A stretch of 64,000 bases of DNA from Solibacillus sp040274725 (GCA_040274725.1 JBEMAQ010000018.1:1-64000), one strand, 5' to 3'. Counted from the stretch's first letter, positions 51,044 through 59,999 are shown. Notes: generated by a model not told the origin, from the sequence alone. Program-made: numbers and translations.

Positions 51044-51862
51044 ATGGTTCAATTAGCGACAAAAATCGAAAAGACGGCGAAAACGCCAATTAGTGTGCCT
51101 GGCAATCAATCGACGGTATTAGAGACGAAAAATTTTAATCTTTGGTATGGGGAGCATCATGCCTTAAAGGATATTAACCTAGATATTAAAGAACATGAAG
51201 TCACGGCTATTATCGGACCGTCTGGCTGCGGGAAGTCGACGTATATTAAGGCGATTAACCGTATGGTCGAGCTTGTACCAATCGTGGCAACGTCTGGTGA
51301 AATTAATTACCGTGGCCGCAATATTTTCTCGAAAAATTATGAGGTAGAGGAGCTACGCACGAAGGTCGGCATGGTGTTCCAAAAGCCAAACCCGTTCCCG
51401 AAATCCATTTACGACAATATCGCATATGGCCCGCGTATTCACGGTATTAAAAATAAAAAGATTTTAGATGAAATCGTCGAGAAATCTTTGCGCGGTGCAG
51501 CGATTTGGGACGAAGTAAAGGACCGCTTAAACCAAAATGCGTACGGCTTGTCGGGTGGGCAGCAACAGCGTATTTGTATCGCCCGCTGTCTTGCGATTGA
51601 GCCAGATGTGATTTTAATGGATGAGCCAACGAGTGCACTTGACCCCATTTCCACATTGAAGGTGGAGGAGCTTGTGCAGGAATTAAAGGAACAGTATTCG
51701 ATTGTTATCGTGACGCACAACATGCAGCAAGCGGCGCGTATTAGTGATAAAACAGCGTTCTTCTTAAATGGTGATGTCATTGAATTCGATCAAACGGATA
51801 CGATTTTCTCCAATCCGCGCGATCAGCGTACAGAGGACTACATTTCAGGACGATTCGGATAA
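51044..51862 (+). CDS. pstB: Phosphate ABC transporter ATP-binding protein PstB
   Basis: 272 aa. Walker A IIGPSGCGKSTYIKAINRM, Q-loop VFQKPNPFPKSIYDNI, signature LSGGQQQRICIARCL, Walker B VILMDEPTSALD and switch His in VTHNM. The ~25 residues before the ABC domain are extra and unstructured. GTG 51041 could also serve as start; SD TTAGGAGCG suits both. Only one pstB is present, against two in B. subtilis. Confidence 0.96.
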   Translation: MVQLATKIEKTAKTPISVPGNQSTVLETKNFNLWYGEHHALKDINLDIKEHEVTAIIGPSGCGKSTYIKAINRMVELVPIVATSGEINYRGRNIFSKNYEVEELRTKVGMVFQKPNPFPKSIYDNIAYGPRIHGIKNKKILDEIVEKSLRGAAIWDEVKDRLNQNAYGLSGGQQQRICIARCLAIEPDVILMDEPTSALDPISTLKVEELVQELKEQYSIVIVTHNMQQAARISDKTAFFLNGDVIEFDQTDTIFSNPRDQRTEDYISGRFG

Positions 51863-51874
51863 GGAGAGAGTAAA

Positions 51875-52528
51875 ATGGTGAGAGAGCGCTTTGAACATGA
51901 TTTAATTAATGTACAGCAGGATTTAATGGAGCTTTGTGATAAAAGCATCGAGGCGCTTGAAACGGCCTTTCGTGCATTCATTGACAAAGACATCGATTTA
52001 GCACTCGCAATTATTGATGCAGATTTGCACATTAACCGCTTAGAGGAAACGATTAATGACCGCGTCATTTTACTCATTGCGAAGCAGCAGCCTGTGGCGA
52101 CGGATTTACGCCGCCTCATGGTTGTTGTCAAGGCGGCAGCGGATATGGAGCGCGTTGGGGATTATGCGGTGAACATTGCGAAGGAAACGATTCGCATTGG
52201 CCGTGAGCCGTTCATTACAAGTGTCGAGCCGATTGAGGAAATGTGCTTTAAAACAACGTCGATGCTGCGCCAAATTGTAGAAGCCTTCATCGAGGAAAAT
52301 ACGTCAAAGGCAAAAGAAATCGCCGACCTAGACGACCAGGTAGACGAGCTTTACGGCAATACGATTAGCAACTTAATGCAGCTAACGGTGTCGAATGAGC
52401 ATGTCGCACAAATTACATACTTATCATTTATTTGCCGCTACATTGAGCGCTGTGCGGATCACGCGACAAATATTGCGGAGCACCTTTTCTATTTAGTGAA
52501 GGGCCAGCATTATGAACTAAATAATTAA
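51875..52528 (+). CDS. phoU: Phosphate signalling protein PhoU
   Basis: 217 aa, two PhoU repeats of three-helix bundles; metal-binding motifs DLRRLMVVVKAAADMERVGDYAVNIAKE in the first and ICRYIERCADHATNIAEH in the second. Links Pst transport to the PhoR/PhoP system in many bacteria and restrains Pi uptake. SD AAGGAGAGAG; last gene of the pst operon. Confidence 0.95.
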   Translation: MVRERFEHDLINVQQDLMELCDKSIEALETAFRAFIDKDIDLALAIIDADLHINRLEETINDRVILLIAKQQPVATDLRRLMVVVKAAADMERVGDYAVNIAKETIRIGREPFITSVEPIEEMCFKTTSMLRQIVEAFIEENTSKAKEIADLDDQVDELYGNTISNLMQLTVSNEHVAQITYLSFICRYIERCADHATNIAEHLFYLVKGQHYELNN

Positions 52529-52536
52529 CTTTTGCG

Positions 52537-52570
52537 CTATGCAGTGAATTTTGCTGCATAGTTTTTATTT
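52537..52570 (+). terminator. Terminator after phoU
   Basis: Stem CTATGCAG/CTGCATAG with 9-nt loop and TTTTTATTTT. Confidence 0.88.
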
Positions 52571-52590
52571 TGGTTAAATTCACCTAAAAA

Positions 52591-52619
52591 TGAAACGCGT
52601 ACCGCCTGGTAATCGTTTA
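52591..52619 (+). promoter_or_regulatory. ECF-type promoter of the sigma factor gene
   Basis: TGAAAC (52591-52596), 17-nt spacer, CGTTTA (52614-52619). The -35 equals that of sigma-W-type ECF promoters and the -10 has CGT. It lies ~28 nt before the gene's SD, consistent with autoregulation. Confidence 0.75.
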
Positions 52620-52646
52620 TGCTATAGAAAAAGGGGGGTGCGACGC

Positions 52647-53144
52647 GTGCAAAGAGAGCTAGAGGAGATGATGACGCAGCATAGTGCGCACTTACTACGG
52701 CTGGCATACTTTTATACGAAAAATATTCACGCGGCTGAAGATATTGTGCAGGATGTATTTATCAAGATGCTGTCGACACCGTACGAGGAGCGCGGACATT
52801 TGCGTAGCTTTTTAACACGGTTAACGGTGAATAAAAGTAAGGATTATTTAAAAAGCTGGGCATATCGCAAATGGCAATTTGAATCAAAGTGGCGCATGAC
52901 CGTAACAGACCGCGACCATATTATCCAGCAGGAGGAACGCTCAGCCATTGGTGCGGCAGTTCTTAGCTTGCCGCTGAAATACCGCGAGCCCATCCTTTTG
53001 TATTACTACGAGGAAATGCCGGTGCTTGAAATCGCCGAGTTACTCGGACTTTCTGATAATACAGTGAAAACGAGACTGCGGCGTGCACGCGAGCAGCTAA
53101 AGCCGAAGCTAGCGGGACAGTGGGAGGTGCTCGGAGATGAATGA
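52647..53144 (+). CDS. ECF-type RNA polymerase sigma factor
   Basis: 165 aa. Region 2 (HLLRLAYFYTKNIHAAEDIVQDVFIKML, then RSFLTRLTVNKSKDYLKSW) and region 4 (SLPLKYREPILLYYYEEMPVLEIAELLGLSDNTVKTRLRRAREQL) are complete. GTG 52647 is preceded by AAGGGGGGTG; the longer frame back to 52590 includes its own promoter and is rejected. It overlaps the next gene by 8 nt. The regulon is unknown beyond its probable own promoter. Confidence 0.93.
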   Translation: MQRELEEMMTQHSAHLLRLAYFYTKNIHAAEDIVQDVFIKMLSTPYEERGHLRSFLTRLTVNKSKDYLKSWAYRKWQFESKWRMTVTDRDHIIQQEERSAIGAAVLSLPLKYREPILLYYYEEMPVLEIAELLGLSDNTVKTRLRRAREQLKPKLAGQWEVLGDE

Positions 53145-54339
53145 GCTAAAGCGGGAGTTAATGAAGGTGGCAGGGGATATGTCGGATAGTGAGCTACGTG
53201 TGCGTGAGGCGGTCAGTCGGCGCGTGTCAAAAAAGAAGCGGAGATGGCTGCCTGTTACAGTAGCTGTAGTGGCCATTGTGACATTATTTATTTTCATCAT
53301 TTTCATCCAGTTCCAGCCACAGGACACATCTGCTATGCTATCACAGGAAGAATACGCCTATTATTTGCATGTAGAAAGTGCGATGTGGGAGCGGGATTTA
53401 GGGGACGCGGAAAAGACGCACGCATTTGAACGGTTACTTCAGCGTGTTGGGCGCGTGGAATACGGCAAGTCGCTCGGGTTATCGGTATCAGCTACCGAGA
53501 TTGATGCTCGTATTGAAGACAATAAGCGTTTAATGGAGTCAGCTGAATACGAATCGATGATTGCGAAGGTATTAAACGAGGCAAATGTTTCAAAGAGAAC
53601 TTATGAAGAGATTACGCGCAAGCAATCAGAGTCCTATTTAATGGGCGAATTAATTTCGCAGCGTTTACAAAAGCAGTATGAGCAGTTAGGCAACATGATG
53701 GCCAGTCATATGACGGATTACTACGCCGCTCTGTATATGGAGCAGCATTATGCGGAGGAAGTAAAAGCATTTCGCACACAGTACAAGATTGCGCCTGAAT
53801 CCCATCACACATCCGCTGTCATGGGCGTCATTGGCTTAGTAGAGGGCAATATGTTCTATTTAATTCAGGACGCGACATTTCCAGATGTAAAGGGAATGGA
53901 GCGCGAGGAAATGATAGCGACGTATTTTGAAAATGAATTAGGTTCCTGGTATCCGAATGTTGATGGATTACAGCTGAGTGTCGGTGATGTTGTCCGTGTT
54001 CCGTCCAATGCTTCCGTTTCTGAGGGAGGGCACCGCGTCGGCATGAACTACGGTGGGGTGAAAATTTTGCAGCGTGCTACCGAACCAGCTACAACAGTTC
54101 ACTTCACAGGAGAGCAGGCCGACAAATTTACCGCGCATATCGAAACACTCGACTGGGAAACAAATATCCATGTCAGTATGACGCGTCTCCCGGACTACAC
54201 CGTCACAGCAAATGGCGCGACATATAGCATTTGGAGTAAATATAATAACAGCGGCATGGAAGTCATTCAGCACGAGCCAAACGCTTACGTCAAACTAACC
54301 AAATCAAAAGCCGCACCACTTTTTGAGCTTCTGCAATAA
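53137..54339 (+). CDS. Membrane protein, probable anti-sigma partner with SurA-N-like outer domain
   Basis: 400 aa. Short cytoplasmic N-terminus of ~37 basic residues (ELKRELMKVAGDMSDSELRVREAVSRRVSKKKRR), one membrane segment (38-58), and a ~340-residue outer part. Residues ~75-170 (YGKSLGLSVSATEIDARIEDNKRLMESAEY...) resemble the helical N-terminal part of SurA/PrsA-type chaperones. The C-terminal part is beta-rich. Coupled by overlap to the ECF sigma gene, so it is presumably its regulator; it lacks a clear zinc-binding anti-sigma HxxxCxxC motif. Confidence 0.78.
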   Translation: MNELKRELMKVAGDMSDSELRVREAVSRRVSKKKRRWLPVTVAVVAIVTLFIFIIFIQFQPQDTSAMLSQEEYAYYLHVESAMWERDLGDAEKTHAFERLLQRVGRVEYGKSLGLSVSATEIDARIEDNKRLMESAEYESMIAKVLNEANVSKRTYEEITRKQSESYLMGELISQRLQKQYEQLGNMMASHMTDYYAALYMEQHYAEEVKAFRTQYKIAPESHHTSAVMGVIGLVEGNMFYLIQDATFPDVKGMEREEMIATYFENELGSWYPNVDGLQLSVGDVVRVPSNASVSEGGHRVGMNYGGVKILQRATEPATTVHFTGEQADKFTAHIETLDWETNIHVSMTRLPDYTVTANGATYSIWSKYNNSGMEVIQHEPNAYVKLTKSKAAPLFELLQ

Positions 54340-54405
54340 TTTTGCCAAAATTGGCGAACTGCGTGTACAATATAGGGGAGAACGTAATAGAAATGAGGGT
54401 TTAGT

Positions 54406-54834
54406 ATGTTAAAAGAACTAGTTTTTGAACAATTAAAGCAGGCAATGAAAAATAAGGATGTCCTTTCAAAAGGTGTATTAACACTCGTGAAGTCAGCGCT
54501 TGACGCAGCGGAAAAAGAAAAAGGTGCGGCTTTATCACAAGAGGAAGAAATCGCAGTCATCAACCGTGAGATGAAGCAAACGAACCAAGCATTAGAAGGC
54601 GCACAAGCAGCGGGACGCGAAGATTTAATCGAGAAAGAGCAGGCGAAAATTGCACTGCTAAAAACATTTTTACCGAAGCAATTAACTGAGGAAGAGCTAC
54701 TTGCGGCGTTAGCAGAAGCAGGTATTGGCGCAGGTATGAACATGGGCGATGCGATGAAAATTGCGAAGCCATTACTTACGGGTAAAGCAGACGGCGCGGC
54801 CATTTCAAAAGCGGTAAAAGCATTAATTTCATAA
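54406..54834 (+). CDS. yqeY: GatB/YqeY domain protein
   Basis: 142 aa, all-helical. FEQLKQAMKNKDVLSKGVLTLVKSALDAAEKEKG at the N-terminus and the C-terminal AMKIAKPLLTGKADGAAISKAVKALIS match YqeY, related to the tail domain of amidotransferase GatB that binds tRNA. Exact role unknown. In many Firmicutes yqeY follows rpsU; here it stands alone. Confidence 0.9.
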   Translation: MLKELVFEQLKQAMKNKDVLSKGVLTLVKSALDAAEKEKGAALSQEEEIAVINREMKQTNQALEGAQAAGREDLIEKEQAKIALLKTFLPKQLTEEELLAALAEAGIGAGMNMGDAMKIAKPLLTGKADGAAISKAVKALIS

Positions 54835-54840
54835 TGACTT

Positions 54841-54871
54841 GGCTATGCGCAATTTGTGCATAGCCTTTTAT
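54841..54871 (+). terminator. Terminator after yqeY
   Basis: Stem GGCTATGC/GCATAGCC with extension GCAA/TTGT and short T-run. Confidence 0.82.
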
Positions 54872-54885
54872 AAAGGAGCAAAATT

Positions 54886-55446
54886 ATGTGGCAACAGCAA
54901 ATTCGTACATATGAGCCGTTCAATGAGCAGGAAGTGGCGGATCAGGCCGTTATTTTAACAGCGTTTCAAACATTTGAAGATTTACTAACACGAGAAAATA
55001 AAATGGCGCATTTCACCTGCTCGGGCTTTGTCATGAATCCGGCGCGTACGCATGTGTTAATGATTCACCATAATATTTACAACGCATGGGGCTGGACGGG
55101 TGGTCATGCGGACGGTGAGGCTGATTTTTTAGCGGTTGCGAAGCGTGAAATTGTCGAAGAGACAGGTGTTGCGGATGTGCAGGTATTATCGGAAAATATT
55201 ATTTCGCTCGATGTATTACCCGTACACGGACATATGAAAAAGGGTGCCTATGTGACCCCGCATCTGCACTTTAATGTGACGTATGTGTTTGAAGCGGCAG
55301 ATGATGCGGTACTCACGATAAATGAAGAGGAAAATAGCGGCGTTGCGTGGATTGCGGTAGAGGATGTGGCCGTAGTGTGCAACGAGGCGCATATGATTCC
55401 GATTTACGAGAAAATTGTGGGGCGTGTGAAGCAGTTAGCAATCTAA
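54886..55446 (+). CDS. Nudix hydrolase
   Basis: 186 aa. Nudix box GGHADGEADFLAVAKREIVEETGV (about residues 69-92) keeps the catalytic REIVEE, while the first conserved Glu (G-x5-E) reads Ala. MAHFTCSGFVMNP and NIYNAWGWTGGHADG fit a subgroup of Firmicute Nudix proteins of unknown substrate. SD AAAGGAGC. Single gene between terminators. Confidence 0.88.
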   Translation: MWQQQIRTYEPFNEQEVADQAVILTAFQTFEDLLTRENKMAHFTCSGFVMNPARTHVLMIHHNIYNAWGWTGGHADGEADFLAVAKREIVEETGVADVQVLSENIISLDVLPVHGHMKKGAYVTPHLHFNVTYVFEAADDAVLTINEEENSGVAWIAVEDVAVVCNEAHMIPIYEKIVGRVKQLAI

Positions 55447-55448
55447 AA

Positions 55449-55483
55449 AAGGAGCAGCCAGTCGTGTAGATTGGCTGCTCCTC
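55449..55483. terminator. Bidirectional terminator
   Basis: Stem AGGAGCAGCCAGTC/GATTGGCTGCTCCT (one G-T pair); separates converging genes. Confidence 0.88.
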
Positions 55484-55487
55484 TTCG

Positions 55488-56354
55488 CTATTCTTCAAAG
55501 TGTACAGGGCGGTGGCGCATGTTTTCATGGAAGCGACGCATCTCGCGATAAGGCAGCAGGCGCTGAGGTGTACGGTAATCATCAATATTCATTTGGAAAT
55601 GCTCAATGCGTCCATTTGTTAAAGAAATCAAGCGCTGGAACGGGTTAACGGCAATGGCCTTTGAATATTTGCCGAAGAGCGTAAAGCCGTGACCTTCTGT
55701 AAAATATAAGTTTAACAGCGCGCGGTTATGCGCAATCGTGTGCGGCGTGTTGCATAAATACCAAATATCTTTAAATGTGACACCGAGTAAAACGATATAG
55801 GAAATCGTGTCGTGAACAGGACATTCGACAAACTGTGTCGCCATCGCATCCGGTAAATGATATGTAGTAATTTCTGGGTCAAATGCGTACAGCTCATGAT
55901 AAATTAACGGAATAACCGGTAATGCAACACGGTCTTTATATGTTAGGTTAGACGGTGGACGATGCCCAACTAAAAATAAATTATTTTTATTGTAATAACA
56001 AATATCCTTGCCAATCACTTGTTGGAACTGTGTATTTTCATAAATGACCGCATAATACATATTTAAAAATTTGATGATACGGAAATAATGATTGGGGTAG
56101 TGACTTTCGTTAAAAATAAAACGCTGGCAGTCCTCGAATGTGTCAAAGCCGTCGTAAAACGAATAGCTATCATAAACCGAGTTTAGCCATTCTTTACATA
56201 GGCTATCCTCTGTTTCGAACCCTAGCGTACCGTCCGCTATACTACGAGCTGTAACGAATTTATTATCAGCAATGCGTAAAAAGCGAATGTCTAAAAGATG
56301 CTTGACTAGGTCGATTTCGTATGTATCCTTTGAAATTGCTGGGGCAATTTGCAT
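55488..56354 (-). CDS. Hypothetical protein
   Basis: 288 aa, soluble, no family recognised. Rich in aromatic residues (SVYDSYSFYDGFDTFEDCQRFIFNESHYPNHYFRIIKFLNMYYAVIY) and in His; AFDPEITTYHLPDAMATQF and ECPVHDTISYIVLLGVTFKDIWYLC in the middle. No membrane segment or nucleotide-binding motif stands out. ATG after AAGGAGGAAAT, an excellent SD. Single gene. Confidence 0.78.
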   Translation of the reverse strand: MQIAPAISKDTYEIDLVKHLLDIRFLRIADNKFVTARSIADGTLGFETEDSLCKEWLNSVYDSYSFYDGFDTFEDCQRFIFNESHYPNHYFRIIKFLNMYYAVIYENTQFQQVIGKDICYYNKNNLFLVGHRPPSNLTYKDRVALPVIPLIYHELYAFDPEITTYHLPDAMATQFVECPVHDTISYIVLLGVTFKDIWYLCNTPHTIAHNRALLNLYFTEGHGFTLFGKYSKAIAVNPFQRLISLTNGRIEHFQMNIDDYRTPQRLLPYREMRRFHENMRHRPVHFEE

Positions 56355-56618
56355 GTGATTTCCTCCTTATGTTTGTTAGATGTCCAGTCAGACATAAAAA
56401 AAATAGAATAGTGTATTATTTAATATATAGGAATTATAGCACGAATTTTAATGGATTAGTGTGGATGGAAATGAATAAAAAGTAATGTTTTTGAACATAA
56501 TACTAAAAGCTGTATTCCTGTTTCATTCAGAAATCTATTGAAAATAAAATAAAATCCCCAAATTATAAAACGCATATGCTAAAATAACGATGTATAAACA
56601 AAAGGGAGGCTGTTTTAA

Positions 56619-56840
56619 ATGGCAAAAGCAGTAAAACATTATGAAATCTCACCAGAGCGTGTAGACGAAGCATTAGCAAAACGTGACCGCATGATCATCG
56701 AATTATTAGTACAAGTATTAGACGAGCAATTAGTAATCGAGCGTCATACATTACGTGAGCGTTTAGGTAACTTAGTTGAGTTATCAGATAGCGATCCACA
56801 ATTAAAAGAAACATTACACGCTTTAGTAACAAAACTTTAA
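56619..56840 (+). CDS. Small hypothetical helical protein
   Basis: 73 aa, charged and helical (ISPERVDEALAKRDRMIIELLVQVLDEQLVIERHTLRERLGNL). SD AAAGGGAGGC. Codon use is like that of highly expressed genes in the window (sodA, mqo), and a terminator follows, so it is probably abundant. No function recognised. Confidence 0.78.
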   Translation: MAKAVKHYEISPERVDEALAKRDRMIIELLVQVLDEQLVIERHTLRERLGNLVELSDSDPQLKETLHALVTKL

Positions 56841-56864
56841 TTTCTACATAGTGTGTAGTAAGTA

Positions 56865-56900
56865 AAAAGTCAGTTCTTCTTCGGAGGAGCTGGCTTTTTC
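56865..56900 (+). terminator. Terminator before catalase gene
   Basis: Stem AAGTCAGTTC/GAGCTGGCTT (with G-T pairs), UUCG-type loop region and T-run. Confidence 0.85.
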
Positions 56901-56961
56901 TGTTGCATAAATTTTTCTATTGTTGGTAATTCTAGAGTTAACGATGAAGGAGGAAGATATA

Positions 56962-58545
56962 ATGCAAAACAATGAGCACGAGCCCGGACATGAACCTGAA
57001 AAAAAGCGTGAAACCTTGACAAATAGGCAGGGACATCCAATTGCGGATAATCAAAATTTACGCACAGTTGGCAACCGCGGGCCAGCGACACTTGAAAATT
57101 ATAATTTTATCGAGAAAATTTCACATTTTGATCGTGAAGAAGTACCAGAGCGCGTCGTGCATGCGCGCGGAGCTGGAGCCTTTGGTCATTTTGAAACGTA
57201 CGGTACAGTGGGCGGAGAACCGGTAGAGAAGTATACACGCGCGAAAGTGTTTTCAGGAGCGGGTAAAAAAACGGATGTGCTCGTGCGCTTTTCGACTGTG
57301 GCAGGGGCAAAGGATTCACCAGAAACCGCACGTGACCCACGCGGCTTTGCGGTGAAAATGTATACGGAAGATGGCAACTGGGATTTAGTGGGGAACAACT
57401 TAAAGATTTTCTTTATTCGTGATGCGATGAAATTCCCGGACATGATTCATGCGTTTAAGGTAGACCCTGTGTCGAATATTCCAAACCCAGAGCGCATGTT
57501 TGATTTTTTAGCGCGTACCCCTGAGGCAACACATATGATTACGTTTTTATTTTCACCGTGGGGTATCCCTGCGAACTACCGCGAGATGCAGGGCTCGGGT
57601 GTGAATACGTATAAATGGGTAAATGCGGCGGGCGAGGCCGTGCTCATTAAATACCACTGGGAACCGAAGCAAGGCATTCGTAATTTAACGCAAGAGGAAG
57701 CAAATATGATTCAAGGTAAAACGGTATCCCATGCGACCCAGGATTTGTATGAGGCAATCCACCGCGGTGAGTTCCCAGAGTGGGAGCTATGCGTGCAAAT
57801 GATGCCAGACGGGGAGCATCCGGAGCTTGATTTCGATCCGCTTGATGATACGAAATTGTGGCCGCCAGAGCAGTTTCCGTTTTTACCTGTAGGAAAGCTT
57901 ATACTCAATCGCAATCCAACCGACTACCATGCAGAAATTGAGTTAGCGGCATTTGGCACGGGTGTACTCGTGGACGGGCTTGATTTTTCCGATGATAAAA
58001 TGCTACAAGGGCGCACGTTTAGTTATTCGGATACGCAGCGCTACCGCATCGGCACAAATTACTTAAAGCTGCCTGTCAATGAACCAAAATCACGCGTGCG
58101 CACAAATCAGCACCGCGGGCAAATGGATGTGCCACGCAAGGAGGAGTTTGGCGGCAATCCGCATATTAATTATGAGCCGTCGTTAATTGGTGGCTTGCAG
58201 GAGGCGCCAAAAGAAGCGAGGCATGAGCCGCATTACAATGACCGACTTGTGAGCGCGCCGATTGAACGTACGAATAATTACAAGCAGGCCGGTGAGACGT
58301 ACCGTTCGTTTAGCGAGGATGAAAAGAGTGAGCTCATTAACAATTTAGCCGATGCACTTGTTCTGTGTGATCGCCGCATTCAACTTGCGATGATTGCGCA
58401 TTTTACGTCAGCAGATGTGGAGTATGGGAAGCGCGTTGCAGAAGCCGTCTCGAAGAAACATGTCGCACAGGGGGCAGGTACAGAGGCGGCCAACGAGGCA
58501 GTACAAAAATCACAGTCACTCGGTCAACAGCAAGAACCTTATTAG
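56962..58545 (+). CDS. Monofunctional haem catalase
   Basis: Decomposes H2O2; 527 aa. Distal His in RVVHARGAGAFGHFETYG, distal Asn in DGNWDLVGNNLKIFFIRD region, proximal Tyr in GRTFSYSDTQRYRIG (RxFxYxDxxxxR). An N-terminal hydrophilic tail of ~20 residues (MQNNEHEPGHEPEKKRETLT) precedes the usual start. ATG 56962 follows AAGGAGGAAGA. It could be the vegetative KatA or a sporulation-type KatX/KatB; sequence alone does not decide, so no symbol is given. No PerR box recognised. Confidence 0.95.
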   Translation: MQNNEHEPGHEPEKKRETLTNRQGHPIADNQNLRTVGNRGPATLENYNFIEKISHFDREEVPERVVHARGAGAFGHFETYGTVGGEPVEKYTRAKVFSGAGKKTDVLVRFSTVAGAKDSPETARDPRGFAVKMYTEDGNWDLVGNNLKIFFIRDAMKFPDMIHAFKVDPVSNIPNPERMFDFLARTPEATHMITFLFSPWGIPANYREMQGSGVNTYKWVNAAGEAVLIKYHWEPKQGIRNLTQEEANMIQGKTVSHATQDLYEAIHRGEFPEWELCVQMMPDGEHPELDFDPLDDTKLWPPEQFPFLPVGKLILNRNPTDYHAEIELAAFGTGVLVDGLDFSDDKMLQGRTFSYSDTQRYRIGTNYLKLPVNEPKSRVRTNQHRGQMDVPRKEEFGGNPHINYEPSLIGGLQEAPKEARHEPHYNDRLVSAPIERTNNYKQAGETYRSFSEDEKSELINNLADALVLCDRRIQLAMIAHFTSADVEYGKRVAEAVSKKHVAQGAGTEAANEAVQKSQSLGQQQEPY

Positions 58546-58675
58546 GTCATTCACAATTTTGCTATATATTTCATAAATTACGTGCTGTCTCAAATAAAAT
58601 TACTACAATTTTTTAGCGTAGTTCGCTATACTAGCTAAATGATATTTCGTAGTAATGTAGAAAGGAGGCAAGCAT

Positions 58676-59458
58676 ATGACGAATTTCACATCCGCATTAA
58701 ATGATAAAATTCTTCATTTTTTATATAGTAATGTTGCTTTTCAACAATTAGAGGAAGCGCAGCAATATGCGTTTATTGAGCGTTTTGGTCTTGACAAAAA
58801 GTTTCAAGAAATCGTTGAGGTGGCATTGTCAATGCAAGAAAGCATTCAGGAAGTAGAGGCGACAATGCCAAAGATTTTAGAGCGTGACCGCCTATTTTTA
58901 AAAACCGAGCAGCATGAATTATTAAAGGCCAATATGGTCGTGAAGGGCAATGTGTATCATGTTCCCTTTGCGAAAAAACAGACGAACTTTTCGCCGTTTA
59001 TCGTTTGTGTGCAGTGCTCACAGTCGATGAAGCAGTATGAGACGTACTATAAAGGCCTGTTATTGCCACTTTTTAATCTTTGTGCGCGTCAGCAGCGTGA
59101 CCTAATTATTATCCCGTTTAATGATCAGCAGCATGAACCGATACTTTATACGCATGGGCAATTTACATTAGATAGCTTTGATCTGTTATTTTCAATGCAG
59201 CAAAAGGGCGAGGCAACGATTGTGCCAGCAATTGAGCAAGCGTTAGCGCTACTCGCCGGGGATGAGATTCAGCATGTACCAGAAGTGATGTTTGTAACAG
59301 ATAATCAATTCACGGATTTTGAGGCAGTGATTCAAGCTGATTATGAGACGGCCTTTTTAGATGTCGATGCAGAGGTGTCGGTTATTGCGATGAGTGAGAT
59401 TGATTTTGAAATACAGCCAATTCCATTTGCGAATAAAGTATTTTATGTAGGTGAATAA
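58676..59458 (+). CDS. VWA-like protein with degenerate metal site
   Basis: 260 aa. The N-terminal ~100 residues are helical (LEEAQQYAFIERFGLDKKFQEIVEVALSMQESIQEVEATMPKI). From ~107 on FIVCVQCSQSMKQYETYYKGLLLPLFNLCARQQRDLIIIPFND looks like a von Willebrand A domain of the CoxE/ViaA type, but the MIDAS motif DxSxS reads QCSQS, with the Asp lost. EVMFVTDNQFTDF would be the later VTDG-like segment. Usually such proteins pair with a MoxR ATPase; none is near. SD AAAGGAGGC. Confidence 0.7.
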   Translation: MTNFTSALNDKILHFLYSNVAFQQLEEAQQYAFIERFGLDKKFQEIVEVALSMQESIQEVEATMPKILERDRLFLKTEQHELLKANMVVKGNVYHVPFAKKQTNFSPFIVCVQCSQSMKQYETYYKGLLLPLFNLCARQQRDLIIIPFNDQQHEPILYTHGQFTLDSFDLLFSMQQKGEATIVPAIEQALALLAGDEIQHVPEVMFVTDNQFTDFEAVIQADYETAFLDVDAEVSVIAMSEIDFEIQPIPFANKVFYVGE

Positions 59459-59567
59459 TTTAGGGGAGTCAATGTAACGTTTTGTTATGTTGGCTTTTTG
59501 CTGTTGTCGTGAGTAAGTTTTTTCAATTTGCTATACTAGAATGATGATTGTAATGGAGGGTGAGCAA

Positions 59568-59900
59568 ATGGAAGCGAAAAAAATGGAACAGCCTTGTGAT
59601 GAGTGCGGCGAGATGCTTGAAATTGATTTTGCAACGGCACAGTTTGCTGTGCAACTCATGCGCATTCAAGGGAAATCGACTGAAAGCCGTACATTTTATG
59701 CGCCGTGTCCGCATTGCCAAACGATGAATATGGTCGAAAGTACGAAAAGGGAAGAGTGGGGCAACCGAAAAGCACCGTCCGCGAAAAAGCTATTTTACAC
59801 AATAGGCTTCGGATGCTTACTTGCCTGCCTTTCTGCGGCGGTTATTTTTTATTTCGCGGGCCGCGGAGTTGTCACAATTTTTAAATGGCTGTTTCAATGA
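59568..59900 (+). CDS. Zinc-ribbon membrane protein
   Basis: 110 aa. N-terminal zinc ribbon with CDEC and, ~35 residues later, CPHC; basic linker; one C-terminal membrane segment (about 79-100, LFYTIGFGCLLACLSAAVIFYFAG). Function unknown. ATG 59568 is preceded by GGAGGGTGAG; a -10-like TATACT lies at 59532-59537. Confidence 0.78.
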   Translation: MEAKKMEQPCDECGEMLEIDFATAQFAVQLMRIQGKSTESRTFYAPCPHCQTMNMVESTKREEWGNRKAPSAKKLFYTIGFGCLLACLSAAVIFYFAGRGVVTIFKWLFQ

Positions 59901-59934
59901 ATAAGGATTGTCCATGAGTGGACATCCTTATTTT
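59900..59934 (+). terminator. Terminator after zinc-ribbon gene
   Basis: Stem ATAAGGATTGTCCA/TGGACATCCTTAT and TTTTAG. Confidence 0.8.
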
Positions 59935-59959
59935 AGTGTAAGCATTTAGTTTGGACACT

Positions 59960-59992
59960 AAAAAACCTTCACTTAGTTAAAGGTGAAGGAAG
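59960..59992 (-). terminator. Terminator of GSP17M-like gene
   Basis: On the minus strand CCTTCAC...GTGAAGG followed by TTTTTT, just after the stop of the gene at 60000-60395. Confidence 0.8.
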
Positions 59993-59999
59993 GGGAATA

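Noticed and set aside
56900..56961. PerR box upstream of the catalase gene
   Set aside because: No convincing TTATAAT-N-ATTATAA palindrome; AT-rich stretches match only partially.
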